Positions 24,002 to 37,134 of a stretch of DNA of 64,000 nt are shown here, piece by piece. Source of the stretch: Fremontodendron californicum (Eukaryota > Streptophyta > Magnoliopsida > Malvales > Malvaceae); the NCBI GenBank assembly GCA_030761205.1, contig JAULJL010000002.1, positions 20,625,010 to 20,689,009 of the forward strand, read 5' to 3'. Both the position numbers and the translations under genes were made by a program. The first letter of the stretch is position 1; every line of letters begins with the position of its first letter. Below the pieces are notes generated by a model. It was not told the origin of the DNA. It did not search any database and saw only the letters and a program-made list of their open reading frames with translations.

Positions 24002-25831
24002 TGATAAGTGCTTAATTTCATACATTTTCCTATTTAATTTCCTTATACTTTGTGCTTAGATTCTTACTTCCTTGACATTTTACTAGGTTTTTATGCTTTG
24101 TAGGTATTTTGGAGGAGATGAAGTCAAAACATTTCAATTAGGATGTTAAAGAGCTTACAAAATCACAATCACAAGATGGAAAAAGAGTTGGGAGTCAAAA
24201 AGATCAAATTCTTGGTGCAAAGCAAGAAGATAGATTTGACCTCCGGAGCTTGTTGCTAAGAAAACATGATGTTAGACTCTTTATTCGAAGAAACTTCCTT
24301 CTTTAATTTTGAAGATCACTTGATTACCTTTCCAACGGTTGGTCATGGCCCTAAATCGGATAAGACATGGTCATCCAAATCGGCATTGGAATATCTCCCT
24401 AAATAACCCTAGTGGCAAAAAATACCCTAGCCGCAAATCACATTTTTTTCTTAATACCCTAGCTGACATTTATGTTTATCCTTGTCAAAGAAGGATTAGT
24501 GGCTGTCAATTTGCAATTAAGTGCATTAATTGCAAGTATCTTTCCTTAAAGCTAATCCTAGTCAAAGTAGGAGAATTAAATCAGCGAAGACTTTCCTTCT
24601 TTACACTTACTTTGGCTGCAAGAATATAATCTCTCTTCATTAAAGAGTGCTTTGACTAAAACTTTCCTACTTTATTCAAACTTGGCTGCCAAGGCTTATA
24701 TCTTTCCTTAAAACACAAAAGTCAGCCACTTTTCCTTAGCTTTAGCCACGAGTCAGCATTTATTGAAGGGAGAGAGCTGAAATTCACTTGTTTGATGCCC
24801 TAGCTATTGCCTATAAATAGAGAACAAGGGGGCAAACGAAAATACACTTTCCCAAGCATCAAAGTTCTGATTTCTTATTTGTTTCTTTGTTTTTGAGAGA
24901 GCAAGAGGCTGGATAATTAATATTCTTCTTCTTCTTCTTCTTCTTTCTTTCTTTTATTTTCTTCTTAGATTCTCTTTAATTTTATGTTTATGTTTACAAT
25001 GCCTATGCTAGGCTAAACTTTTATTTGGTTAAGGGTGATTTCAAAGCCCTAGACATGTTTTGTAATTGATTTTCAGATTCTATCTATCATTAATTTTCTA
25101 TCAAAGTTGCTTATGTTCTTCTACAAGAATTGTTTATGATGTTGTCTTGATTTATTTAGGTGTACAACTAGATAGATCTTGATAATTATCTATTGCTAGT
25201 TTAGGAGTCTTGATCCGTGTAATTGTCTTGATTTCCTATTCATAAGTGGCAATTTGTGATTAATGATTATGGTCAAGTTTTTGATAATTGCAAAGTGGAA
25301 CATAACCTAAGTTGAACAATCTGAGCTTATGTGTTTGTTGCTTAGATCAACCTATCTTTCTCATCATAAAGCTGCCATTAAATTGAATTTAGAGAGCTTA
25401 TTCTAGGTTGTTTGATGGTTAGAGATTAGATAGAAAGCTTGTTCTATTTAATGACAAACTAAGGAAAGATTGGGTTAACAGAGCTTGTTGTTATCTAAGG
25501 TTGTTAACTTTGATAGTTGGTTGATATTGATAGATCTAAAATTGGTTCTTAATGATGTCTAGTGGTGGAGAATGAAACCTTAACCATATTTCTCTCATAT
25601 TTGATTTCTTATTTCTTACTTGCATCTTACTTTTCTTGTTTGCTTATTTTTAAAACTATTTCAAAACCCCCTTTTCTTTTGTTTTCTTTGAACCTAAGTT
25701 ATAAACCCCCTAAACCTAAGTTATAAACCTTAACCAATCCCTGAGGACTCGACCCTTGCTAATCACTATACTCTACAATTGATTTTTTTTAAGTGCAAGG
25801 TTAAACAAGATACACTCTTTTGGGTGCATCA
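24002..25831 (+). mobile_element. 5' LTR of element A
   Basis: 1830 bp, from TGATAAGTGC to GGTGCATCA. A TATA box lies at 24812-24819. A CTT microsatellite follows at about 24925-24945, and a transcribed-looking R/U5 region shares long homology with the LTR of element B. It differs from the 3' LTR by scattered substitutions and small indels, including one near 25705-25735. Confidence 0.93.
24812..24819 (+). promoter_or_regulatory. TATA box of the element A 5' LTR
   Basis: TATAAATA within 'gcctataaatagagaac'. The 3' LTR has the same site at 33606-33613 and element B has TATAAATAG at the equivalent place. It is the likely core promoter that defines the start of the element transcript. Confidence 0.75.
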
Positions 25832-25837
25832 AGTTTT

Positions 25838-25854
25838 TGGCGCCGTTGCCGGGG
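25838..25854 (+). promoter_or_regulatory. Primer binding site of element A, tRNA-Asp
   Basis: TGGCGCCGTTGCCGGGG starts six bases after the 5' LTR. It is a perfect complement of the 3' end of plant tRNA-Asp including CCA, the primer known for Athila elements. Confidence 0.93.
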
Positions 25855-25937
25855 ATTGCTTTCTTTAGTTTATTAGTATATTGGTTTATTCTTATTTTCT
25901 GTTCTAATTATTTACTTTCTTATTTTTTTATTAGTGA

Positions 25938-27635
25938 ATGTTTCAAGCTCCTGAAGAAGACTTAAGACTTAGGAGAATTAGGGAATTTATAACTTCTCAC
26001 CAACAACCAATCGAGGAGTTGATCCAAAACATCCAAGAGAAGCAATGAGAGATGGCAGCAGCTGACAATCGAACTCTCAAGGAGCTAGCCGCTCCGGACT
26101 TGGATCAACAACCATTATGCATTGAATATGCTAATCTTGAGGTAGCTTTTGAATTAAAATCTGGTTTGATTCATCTTCTCCCAACTTTTCATGGTTTTGC
26201 AGGAGAGGATCCAAATAAGCACCTCAAGGAATTCCATGTAGTTTGCTCAAGCATGAGACCAACAAGAGTCACGGAAGAGCAAGTTAAGTTGAGAGCCTTC
26301 CCATTCTCTCTAGCTGATTCAGCAAAGGAATGGCTCTACTATCTACCATCCGGGACCATCACTACATGGAATGATATGAAGAAAGCATTCTTGGAAAGGT
26401 ATTTCCCAGCATCTAAGGCTGCCAACATTAGAAAAGAGATATGTGGGATTAGGCAATACAATGGAGAGTCCTTATATGAATATTGGGAGAGGTTCAAGAA
26501 ACTTTGTGCATCATGTCCACACCATCAAATAAGTGAACAACTTCTCAATCCAACACTTCTATGAAGGTCTCATGCCCATGGAGAGAAGTATGATAGATGC
26601 CGCTAGTGGCGGAGCTCTAGTTGATAAGACTCCCGGGGCTGCTAGAACTCTAATCTCCAACATGGCTGCCAATTCTCAACAATTCTCAATGAGACAAGAT
26701 CCACCACCACAACCCAAGAGAGTTATAATGAGGTAAGTATATCATCCCTTGAACAAAAATTTGATAAATTGACTTCTCTTGTTCAACAATTGGCTGTAGG
26801 TAATATACAGCAAATAAAGGCTTGTGGCATATGTTCAAACATGGGGCACCAAACTGATATGTGTCCAACACTTCAAGAAGACACCAATGAACATGTGAAT
26901 GCCATGGGTGGCTTTCAGAACCAACCAAGGAAATATGATCCCTATTCAAACACATACAATCCAGGATGGAGGGATCATCCAAACTTCAATTATGGAGGGA
27001 ACCAATCACAAGCTATTCCTCCACCATTTGACAATAGGCCACCGGGTTTTCAGCAAAGAGTGCAACAACCATATCAAACCCGACAACAGGTGCCACCACA
27101 AAAAAGTTCAGGTGAGACTCTTGAAGATCTTGTCAAAACCCTTTCTACTAATACAATTCAACTTCTACAGGAATCAAGGGAGACAAAGGTAAGTATCCGA
27201 AACTTAGAGGCTCAGATGGGGCAATTGGCAACAACCCTGAGTCAAATGCAAGCAAGGGATTCTGGGAAATTACCTTCCCAAACCATAGTGAATCCAAGAG
27301 AGAATGCCAATGCTATAACTTTAAGAAGTGCGAAACAGCTAAAGACACCACAAAATGATAGTGCTCAAGGGGAGAACAATACCATGGCATCCTCTTCACA
27401 TCCCAACGAGCCACTAAAAAGGTAATTCCTAAACCATCCTTTCCTTCTTATATAACTCCTCCACCTTTTCCTAGCAGGTTAGCAAAGTCCAAGAAGGAGG
27501 AGCAAGAGAAGGAAATTTTGGAAACCTTCCGGAAAGTAGAGGTGAACATTCCTTTACTAGATGCTATCAAGCAAGTGCCAAGATATGACAAGTTCCTAAA
27601 AGAGTTGTGCACATCTAAACGGAAGTTGAAATAGA
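25938..27635 (+). pseudogene. gag: gag of element A
   Basis: The likely start is ATG at 25938, with an in-frame TGA at 26046-26048 before the capsid part. The capsid (Retrotransposon_gag) domain lies at about 26130-26620, with GEDPNKHLKEFHVVC, AKEWLYYLP and LERYFPASK. A frameshift near 26540 and a stop near 26734 follow. A CX2CX4HX4C zinc knuckle (CGICSNMGHQTDMC) is at 26823-26864, then a Q/P-rich stretch and a conserved C-terminal block (FPSRLAKSKKEEQEK) that a stop and frame change at about 27423 detach. A TAG near 27632 separates it from the protease. Gag would package element RNA and its tRNA primer. Confidence 0.85.
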
Positions 27636-27661
27636 ATGAAAAGGTAAGTGTAGGGGAGAAT

Positions 27662-30600
27662 GTGTCAGCTGTTCTTCAAAAGAAACTCCCACCTAAATGC
27701 AAGGATCCAAGTATGTTTACCATTCCTTGTAAGATAGGCAACACCAGGTTTGAGCGTGCTATGCTAGATCTAGGGGCATCTTTTAATGTCATGCCATATT
27801 CAATTTATGCTTCATTGAATCTAGGACCATTAGAGGAAACCGGTGTTATAATACAACTTGCTGACCGTTCTAACACTTATCCAAGAGGAGTTGTAGAAGA
27901 CGTTCTTGTACAGGTTAATGAATTGGTTTTTCCCGCTGACTTTTATGTTATTGAGATGGAAGATGAGATGTCTTCTAATCCCACACCTATTCTATTTGGG
28001 AGACCATTCTTGAAAATAGCAAGAACTAAAATAGATGTACATGATGGCACTTTAACTATGGAATTTGATGGTGGAATAATTCGCTTTAACATTTTTGAGG
28101 CCATGAGATATCCTAGTGATGTGCATTCTGTTTTTAATATTGATATAATTGACTCACTAGTGCAGCAAGCTTATGAGCTAGATGGTGAAGATAGTGTGGA
28201 GATAGTCCTTAGCAAACATCTCGGAATATGGAATGCTAAAGGGGAACTAGCCTTGAGTGACCATGTGGAAGGGGCACTAGAATCTTTACACTCACTGCCA
28301 CCTAAAGATGCAAGGTTTGATGTTTCATTTATTGATTTGCAATTATCTAATGAGAAACTTCTACCTTCAATTTTGCAGGCACCAACTTTAGAGTTGAAAC
28401 CACTACCGAACCACTGGAAATATGTGTTCTTAGGTGAAAAGGACACACTACCTGTCATCATTGCCAAAGAGCTCACACCTTTGCAAGAAGAGCGACTTAT
28501 CCGGGTGCTTAGAGAGCATAAAACAGCAATTGGTTGGACAATTGCCGATATCAAGAGAATAAGCCCATCCATGTGCATGCACCGGATTTTGTTAGAGGAG
28601 GGGTCCAAACCAACAAGAGAAGCACAAAGAAGATTGAACCCTCCTATGATGGAGGTTGTGAAAAAGGAGATAGTGAAGCTCTTAGATGTTGGAGTGATCT
28701 ATCCTATCTCGGATAGCAAATGGGTGAGCCTAGTCCAAGTGGTTCCAAAGAAATCAAGTGTAACGGTGGTAACAAATAATGAGAATGAACTTGTTCCTAC
28801 TAGGATTCAAATAGGGTGGCGAGTTTGTATTGATTATCGTAAACTTAATTCCACAACTCGCAAAGACCACTTTCCTTTACCTTTTATTGATCAAATGCTT
28901 GAAAGGTTAGCTGGCCATTCTCATTATTGTTTTCTTGATGGTTTTTCAGGTTATAATCGATAGCCATTGCTCCGGAGGACCAAGAGAAAACAACATTCAC
29001 ATGTCCATTTGGTACTTTTGCATACCGGCGTATGCCATTTGGTCTTTGTAATGCACCAGCTACATTCCAAAGGTGTATGGTTAGCATATTTTCAGATTAT
29101 GTAAAGAACATCATAGAAGTGTTTATGGATGATTTTAGTGTCTATGGTGATTCTTTTGATAGATGTCTAGAGAACCTTACCCTTGTACTTGAAAGATGCA
29201 TGGAAACTAACCTTGTTTTGAATTGGGAAAAATGTCACTTTATGGTAGAACAAGGAATAGTTTTGGGCCATGTTATTTCTTCTAGAGGGATAGAGGTTGA
29301 TAAATCTAAAATAGATATTATGCATTCTTTACCACCTCCCACAAATGTGAGAGAGGTTTGTTCTTTTCTAGGACATGCAGGTTTCTATAGGAGATTTATC
29401 AAAGACTTCTCAAAGATCACATTACCTCTTTGCAAGCTACTACAAAAAGATGTGGTTTTCCACTTTGATGACAAATACAAAGAGGCATTTGAAACATTGA
29501 AGGGACTTTTGACATCAGCTCCTATCATGCAACCACCAGATTGGAATGTACCTTTTGAAATCATGTGTGATGCTAGTGACTATGCTATTGGAGTTGTTTT
29601 GGGCCAACGGGTTGGCAAAGCCTCACATGCCATTTATTATGCCTCCCGAACTCTTAATGATGCTCAATTGAACTATTCCACTACTAAAAAAGAACTTTTG
29701 GCTGTTGTATTTGCTTTAGAAAAATTCTGATCTTATTTAATTGGTACTAAAGTAATTGTATATTCTGACCATGCAGCCCTTAGGTACTTACTCACTAAGA
29801 AGGAGGCCAAACCAAGGTTGATTAGATGGATACTTCTCTTACAAGAGTTTGATTTGGAGATAAAGGTAAGAGAGGTAGTGACAACCTGGTTGCAGACCAT
29901 CTTAGCCGTTTAGTTCATGAAGAGGATGCACTACCCTTGAATAAGAACTTTCCGGATGAGCAACTTCTTTTTATAAGTACAACAACTCCTTGGTATGCCG
30001 ATATTGTTAATTACTTAGTTACCAAGAAGTTGCCACAAGAGTTGACACAAGCTCAAAGAAATAAGATCAAGAGTGATGCCAAATACTACATATGGGATGA
30101 TCCTTACCTTTGGAAGCATTGCTCCGATCAGATTATAAGAAGGTGTGCACTCGAATCTGAATTTCAATCTATTCTCACCTTTTGTCACTCTTATGCATGT
30201 TGAGGACACTTTGGATCCAAAAGAACAGCCATGAAAGTTCTTGATTCTGGATTTTATTGGCCTACTATATTCAAAGATGCATACCTCTTTTGCAAGTCAT
30301 TTGATCGTTGCCAAAGAACAGGTAACTTAGGTGCTAGAAATCAAATGCCTCAAACTCCAATACTTATTGTTGAAATTTTCGATGTATGGGCCATGGATTT
30401 CATGGGACCTTTTCCTTCTTCTTTTGGTAATCTTTATATTTTACTTGCCATTGATTATGTTTCAAAATGGGTGGAAGCAAAATCCACTAGGACTAATGAC
30501 TCACTTTTGCAATAGGACTATGGAAGCGCTTTTGAGGAAGTATAACATCACACACAAGGTCTCCACCTCATATCATCCTCAAACTAGTGGGCAAGCTGAA

Positions 30601-31203
30601 GTGTCAAACTGAGAAGTTAAGTCCATCCTTGAAAAGACAGTTAATCCAAAGAGGAAGGATTGGAGTTCACGACTTGATGATGCACTTTGGGCTTATAGGA
30701 CAACATATAAGACACCCATTGGTATGTCTCCTTATCGACTTGTTTATGGTAAGCCTTGTCATCTTCCGGTTGAATTGGAACATAAATCATATTGGGCTAT
30801 CAAACAATGCAACATGGAGATGGATGAGACAGGTAAGCAATAAAAACTTGACCTACAAGAATTAGAGGAGATAAGGAATGATGCCTATGAGAATTCTAGG
30901 ATTTACAAGGAAAAGACTAAGGCATTCCATGACAAGATGATATCAAGAAAGGACTTTGTTGTTGGACAAAAAGTTCTTCTCTTCCATTCACGCCTTAAGT
31001 TATTTCCAAGTAAGTTACGTTCTCGTTGGGTTGGACCTTTTGTTATTACTAATGTATTTACTCATGGTGCAGTTGAAATCCAAAGCCCAAAAACAGATAA
31101 GGCATTCAAAGTGAATGGTCATAGATTGAAGCCTTACTATGAGAACTTTCCAATACAAGATGTGGAGGAGTTACCACTTTTTGAGCCAAATTATGTTGAA
31201 TAA
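27662..31203 (+). pseudogene. pol: pol of element A: protease, reverse transcriptase, RNase H, integrase
   Basis: Protease has DLGAS at codons 36-40 of the 27662 frame. Reverse transcriptase begins around 28600, with CIDYRKLN and FLDGFSGY near its first break. A one-base change at about 28955 shifts the frame, which resumes with MPFGLCNAPATFQ and FMDD (29122-29133). RNase H (CDASDYAIGVVLG) ends in a TGA at 29728-29730. Integrase keeps its HHCC finger region (about 30180-30320, with a TGA inside) and the first catalytic D (WAMDFMGPF). A deletion near 30505 removes the segment that should hold the second D. The E follows in GQAEVSN next to a TGA. The last part (30937-31203) is the integrase C terminus. 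No chromodomain is seen. Dead copy. Confidence 0.88.
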
Positions 31204-32781
31204 TAATGGCATGGGTCTAATTCAGGCTGAGGACAATAAACCAAGCGCTTCTTGGGAGGCAACCCAAAAGGAAGGAGAGCATCTATTATATCAGATTTGC
31301 ATATTCCTTACTCTCATTCATTCTATCTTTTATTTTTTTTATTTTGTTTTGTTTAGTAGTTCTTTTCTCTTACATATAATTCTTGCGTTGGGGGATAATA
31401 GCATTACATTGAGGACAATGTAAAAATTATGTGGGGGAGGAAGAATTTAGGATTTTATTTAGAGTGTTTTGTTTTTGAGTCTTTTTATGTTGTTTTTAGT
31501 GTGTTTTAGTTACTTTCAATACTATGATGAGATATGAATTGCATAAGTCTAAAACAGATTTATTAGTGAGAAGATTTTCATGAGAATTGAGCTTGATATC
31601 AACTTTTTTATGAGCCAATGTTAATATGATATGTTGATTGAGAAAGAAGCATGTTTAGACTTAAATCTGACTTGTATAATCATCCTTGTGAGTTTTTGAG
31701 CCTATAATGATTGATGCATTATACATATCAATCTAATTTCTTTCTTGAGTGCTCTTATGATTACATGATTCTCTAGAACTTGCTTTAAACCTTGTTGAGA
31801 CTATATTGATGCATGTGACAACATGAATATGATAGTGGCATTAGGATTTTTAGCCAGGGCCAAACAGCCATCCCTTATTGATGTTCCAAGAGAACACACC
31901 CTTAGTGAACCAATTTGAGCCTACATTGAATAAGCTATTTCTTTGGTAACCATAACTTGTCCCTAACCTAAATATACTTATTTATATCTTTACCTTTGTT
32001 CCAAAGATGAATTAGCATGTTTTGGAGGAAACAATTTGGGTTAGAAACAATAAATAAGTGTGGGGGGAAAAGAAAAGAAAAGTCAAGAGAAAAAGAAATG
32101 GAATACTGGCAAATACATTCCTATGTGAAAAAAAATGAAAAAAAAAATATATGAATCATCTCTTGAATTTGTGGAAAAAGAAAAAGATGTTACAAAGTTG
32201 TTTAGAATGAAGAAACGGCCCAACATGAATATCCGTCCTATGTGACTATGTACTTGTAAAGAGTTTTGAGAAGTTTCTTTGTATAAATCTTATTATGTCT
32301 CTAAACTCTATAAAATCTTTGGAACTTTTGTAATATCCTTTATATTTTATTCTTTAGCCACATTATTACCCCTTGGCCCCATAATAACCTTGCATAAAGA
32401 CCTCTTGATTCATGAAGTTGCATGATCTAAGTAGTGGAGAATAGGTGGACAAGCAAGCATATGGTAGAAACTGTTTTCATGAGATTGATTGAGTGTAAAC
32501 ACTTCACCAGTACTTTAAAGAGTGAAAATCATGAGTGTATACCATGTGAGAAGTTGAGATTAAGTTTGAACATGCACTATTTTGATTGAGATATGTTATG
32601 TTAATTTTAGCTTAACTCAAACCATTTACTATCAAGCATGATTTTTTGTGAAACTCTTTAGGCTATTGATTAGTTTATAAGATTTGTTCAATGATTGTCT
32701 CTAATTTGTATTGAAAGAGGATTAGATTAGGTTTTATTATTTTTTCGCTATTTGATTTTGCTCGAGGACTAGCAAAAGATT
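31204..32781 (+). other. 3' untranslated region of element A
   Basis: There is no env-like ORF. An inverted repeat TTACATTGAGGACAATGTAA lies at 31404-31423, followed by a GTGGGGGAGG purine run at 31431-31440. The stretch is homologous to 48046-49775 (reverse complement) in element B, so it is shared element sequence rather than cargo. Confidence 0.75.
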
Positions 32782-32796
32782 AAGTGTGGGGGAATT
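32782..32796 (+). promoter_or_regulatory. Polypurine tract of element A
   Basis: AAGTGTGGGGGAATT directly precedes the 3' LTR start TGATAAGTG. It is the plus-strand priming site. Confidence 0.85.
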
Positions 32797-34613
32797 TGAT
32801 AAGTGCTTCATTTCATACATTTTCCTATTTAATTTCCTTATACTTTGTGCTTCGATTCTTACTTCCTTGACATTTTACTAGGTTTTTATGCTTTGTAGGT
32901 ATTTTGGAGGAGATGAAGTCAAAACATTTCAATTAGGATGTTAAAGAGCTTACAAAATCACAATCACCAGATGGAAAAAGAGTTGGGAGTCAAAAAGATC
33001 AAATTCTTGGTGCAAGGCAAGAAGATAGATTTGACCTCCGGAGCTTGTTGCTAAGAAAACATGATGTTAGACTCTTTATTCGAAGAAACTTCCTTCTTTA
33101 CTTCTGAAGATCACTTGATCACCTTTCCAACGGTTGGTCATGGCCCTAAATCGGATAAGAAATGGTCATCCAAATCGTCATTGGAATATCTCCCTAAATA
33201 ACCCTAGTGGCAAAAAATACCCTAGCCGCAAATCACATTTTTTTCTTAATACCCTAGCTGACATTTATGTTTATCCTTGTCAAAGAAGGATTAGTGGCTG
33301 TCAATTTGCATTAATTGCATTAATTGCAAGTATCTTTCCTTAAAGCTAATCCTAGTCAAAGTAGGAGAATTAAATCAGCCAAGACTTTCCTTCCTTACAC
33401 TTACTTTGGCTGCAAGAATATAATCTCTCTTCATTAAAGAGTGCTTTGACTAAAACTTTCCTACTTTATTCAAACTTGGCTGCCAAGGATTATATCTTTC
33501 CTTAAAACACAAAAGTCAGCCACTATTCCTTAACTTTAGCCACAAGTCAACATTTATTGAAGGGAGAGAGTTGAAATTCACTTGTTTGATGCCCTAGCTA
33601 TTGCCTATAAATAGAGAACAAGGGGGCAAACGAAAATACACTTTCCCAAGCATCAAAGTTCTGATTTCTTATTTGTTTCTTTGTTTTTGAGAGAGCAAGA
33701 GGCTGGATAATTAATATTCTTCTTCTTCTTCTTCTTTCTTTCTTTTATTTTCTTCTTAGATTCTCTTTAATTTTATGTTTATGTTTACAATGCCTATGCT
33801 AGGCTAAACTTTTATTTGGTTAAAGGTGATTTCAAAGCCCTAGACATGTTTTGTAATTGATTTTCAGATTCTATCTATCATTAATTTTCTATCAAAGTTG
33901 CTTATGTTCTTCTACAAGAATTGTTTATGATGTTGTCTTGATTTATTTAGGTGTACAACTAGATAGATCTTGATAATTATCTATTGCTAGTTTAGGAGTC
34001 TTGATCCGTGTAATTGTCTTGATTTCCTATTCATAAGTGGCAATTTGTGATTAATGATTATGGTCAAGTTTTCGATAATTGCAAAGTGGAACATAATCTA
34101 AGTTGAACAATCCGAGCTTATGTGTTTGTTGCTTAGATTAACCTATCTTTCTCATCATAAAGCTGCCATTAAATTGAATTTAGAGAGCTTATTCTGGGTT
34201 GTTTGATGGTTAGAGATTAGATAGAAAGCTTGTTCTATTTAACGACAAACTAAGGAAAGATTGGGTTAACAGAGCTTGTTGTTATCTACGGTTGTTAACT
34301 TTGATAGTTGGTTGATATTGATAGATCTGAAATTGGTTCTTTATGTCTAGTGGTGGAGAATGAAACCTTAACCATATTTCTCTCATATTTGATTTCTTAT
34401 TTCTTACTTGCATCTTACTTTTCTTGTTTGCTTATTTTTAAAACTATTTCAAAACCCCATTTTCTTTTGTTTTCTTTGAACCTAAGTTATAAACTAATAA
34501 CTCATAGATTAAAATCCAATCCCTGAGGACTCGACCCTTGCTAATCACTATACTCTACAATTGATTTTTTTTAAGTGCAAGGTTAAACAAGATACACTCT
34601 TTTGGGTGCATCA
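32797..34613 (+). mobile_element. 3' LTR of element A
   Basis: 1817 bp, TG...CA, closely similar to the 5' LTR, followed by the right ACACT duplication (34614-34618). A TATA box lies at 33606-33613. The small ORF seen in the 5' LTR is frame-shifted here, which argues that it is not coding. Confidence 0.93.
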
Positions 34614-34618
34614 ACACT
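34614..34618. repeat. Target site duplication of element A, right copy
   Basis: ACACT, identical to 23997-24001. It confirms the insertion boundary inside E3 integrase. Confidence 0.93.
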
Positions 34619-37134
34619 TCTCTCATCATCTTATTGTTCAAATTGAGAGCATTATCCGAAATAATTCTTGCTGGCAACCTATAACGGCATATGATTTCTT
34701 TCTTGACGAATCTGCATACCCCCGACTTTGTTACATTTGCATAAGAAGCAGCTTCTACCCACTTTGTGAAATAATCTATGGCCACCAAGATGAAACGATG
34801 TCCATTTGAAGCTTTCAGGATAATAGGCCCGATCATATCCATTCCCCACATTCAAAAAGGCCATGGTGCAGTCATGACATGTAAAGGTGAGGGTGACACA
34901 TGAATCTTATCTGCATAAATCTGGCATTTATGGCACTTCCTGGAATAACTGATACAATCTCCTTCCATTGTCAGCCAATAGTAACCTGCCCTCATAATCT
35001 GTTTAGCAAGCATGTGACCATTAGCAAGGGTGCCACATATCGCTTCATGGACCTCTTCTATGATTCTTTGAGCTTCGACAGACCCGACACATCTCAATAG
35101 GACTTGATCTTTCCCTTTCTTGTAGAGAATCTCGCCATCTAGAACAAAACCCATTGCTAACCTTCTCAGAGTCCTCTTGTCATTCTCTATTGCTTGTTCT
35201 GGATACTGTTGACTCTTGATGTACTGCAAGATGTCATTATACCAAGGGAGACCATCTACTTCTTCTTCGATACTCAAACAGTGGGCAGGAGACTCGTATA
35301 TGCTCATCTTGATCGGCACAACTACCGCCCCTTCATTCACTTTAAACATTGATGACAATGTAGCCAGAGCATCCGCCATCCGATTTTCTTCTCGAGGAAA
35401 GTAGTTGAAATTCACTTCTTCAAACTCCTATTATAAACTCAGTATGAGTTCTCGGTATCGGATTAGCTTTCTATCTCGGGTTTCCCATTCTCCTCGTAAC
35501 TGGTAAATCACCAAGGCTGAGTCTCCGTAAACTTCCAATACTTTGATCTTTCTATCCACTGCAGCACGAAGGCCAATAGTACATGCTTCATACTCGGCAG
35601 TATTGTTTGTACAATCAAAATCCAATCTAGCAGTGAAAGGATAACAGTCTTCTTCTGGGGATATAAGTACTGCACCGATTCCATGCCCCATGGCATTAGA
35701 TGCGCCATCAAAGTACATTTTCCATACTTTCTTCTTTAGGGGAATCTCATTTGCTTGCGACACATACATCAAATCTTCATCCGAGAAGTCAAAGTTCAAC
35801 GACTCATAATCTTCCACTGCCCGACTTGCTAAGAATTCAGCCACTGCACTGCCCTTGATAGCTTTTTGACTTACATATACAATGTCGTATTCTGACAATA
35901 AAACCTGCCATCTTGCTGTCCTCCTTGACAAAGAAAGTATTCCAACATGTACTTGACTGGATCCAGCTTGGCAATCAGCCACGTTGTGTGATACAACATA
36001 TACTGTCTAAGTCTTTGAGCAGTCCAAGCTAAGGTGCAACACAACTTTTCTACTGATGAATATTTCAACTCATAATCTGTGAATTTCTTGCTGAGGTAGT
36101 AAACTGCCTGTTCTTTCTTTCCAGTTTCATCAAGCTGCCCCAAAACACAACCTATGGATCTTTCAAATACTGATAAATACAATATCATTGGTTTATCCGG
36201 GATAGGTGGCATTAATACTGGTGGGTTTGATAGATAATGCTTAACCTTTTCAAAAGCAATCTGACACCCTTCATCCCATTCTCCTGGATCACGTTTTCGA
36301 AGTAACTTAAATATTGGATCACATTTGTCGGTTAACTGTGAAATAAACCGAGCAATGTAATTCAATCTCCTTAGAAAGCCACTTACTTCCTTTTGAGTGC
36401 GAGGTGGTGGCAGTTTCTGAATGGGCTTTACTTTATCTGGGTCAATCTCAATTCCTTTTTTGCTAACGACAAAACCCAACAACTTCCCCGAGGTGACTCC
36501 AAAAGTGCATTTTGCCGATTTAGCTTGAGTCTAAATTTCCTTAATCTTTCAAAGAGCTTCTTAAGATTCACAATATGCTCTTCTTCTCCTTGCGACTTTG
36601 CGATCATATCATCAACGTAGACCTCAATTCGCTTATGCATCATATCATGAAACAAGGTAACCATGGCTCTCTGGTATGTTGCCCCAGCATTCTTCAACCC
36701 AAATGGCATTACTTTGTAGCAGAAGGTGCCCCACATTGTAACAAATGTGGTTTTCTCCATATCTTCTGGTGCCATCTTGATCTGATTGTATCCTGAGATT
36801 CCGTCCATAAAGGAAAATAAAGAACTCTTCGCTGTATTATCTCTTCATCATTTCCCAAATTTATTGTTTCCAATAATTCCTTATGAGGAAGTACTTGCTT
36901 CTCCTCTTGTTCTATTTTCCTCAATAGATCCGGAGGTAGACCATAATCCTCAGTATCTTCATTAGCCTCAAAATCACCTGTGCAAATGGGTCTTTCAAAA
37001 TCAATTTCAGAATTATTGACAGGAGGGTCCTCATATTCCGCATCCATACACCTGTAAATAGGTGGAGAAAAAACAATATAGGAAAATATATACAGAAAAC
37101 AAAATAAATAACAAAAATGAAAGAATATGGACAC
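34619..37134 (-). pseudogene. pol: E3 pol: partial RT, RNase H, archaeal-type RNase H, integrase N-terminal part
   Basis: Reading the minus strand: the RT N-terminal extension (37060-36840) has the typical acidic stretch LPPDLLRKIEQEEKQVLPH. A deletion near 36830 then removes the first half of RT. The frame resumes at 36808 with DGISGYNQIKMAPEDMEKTTF and YVDD (residues 64-67). The connection/RNase H (36482-35871) and a second, archaeal-type RNase H (35982-35431) follow. The second has YFDGASN, NNTAEYEA and GDSALV, which supply its acidic residues. The integrase HHCC finger (HEAICGTLANGH, KCHKC) is at 35100-34900. The core's first two aspartates (GMDMIGP, ISDNALN) lie at 34851-34640, and then element A interrupts. 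A stop separates finger and core near 34853. A double RNase H is known for Tat/Ogre elements. Confidence 0.87.

Larger units (their letters stand above)
24002..34613 (+). mobile_element. Element A, complete Athila-like LTR retrotransposon
   Basis: The element is bounded by ACACT duplications, starts TG and ends CA, and is 10,612 bp. LTRs are 24002-25831 and 32797-34613. The primer site matches tRNA-Asp, and the polypurine tract is at 32782-32796. Order is gag, protease, reverse transcriptase, RNase H, integrase, then about 1.6 kb without an env-like ORF. The tRNA-Asp primer, the DLGAS protease motif and the FMDD reverse transcriptase motif fit the Athila lineage. Multiple stops, frameshifts and a deletion in integrase make it non-autonomous now. 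Confidence 0.93.

Noticed and set aside
24339..24629. 96-codon ORF in the 5' LTR of element A
   Set aside because: The same position in the 3' LTR (33134-33343) is shifted out of frame, so it is not maintained.
25838..25854. Perfect match to the 3' end of tRNA-Asp (also 53228-53244) as a possible tRNA gene
   Set aside because: Only 17 bases match, they are the complement, and they stand directly after an LTR. They are primer binding sites. No cloverleaf is present.
31204..32781. Possible env-like gene after pol in element A, as in some Athila elements
   Set aside because: No ORF of meaningful length and no membrane segments; the sequence matches untranslated sequence in element B.
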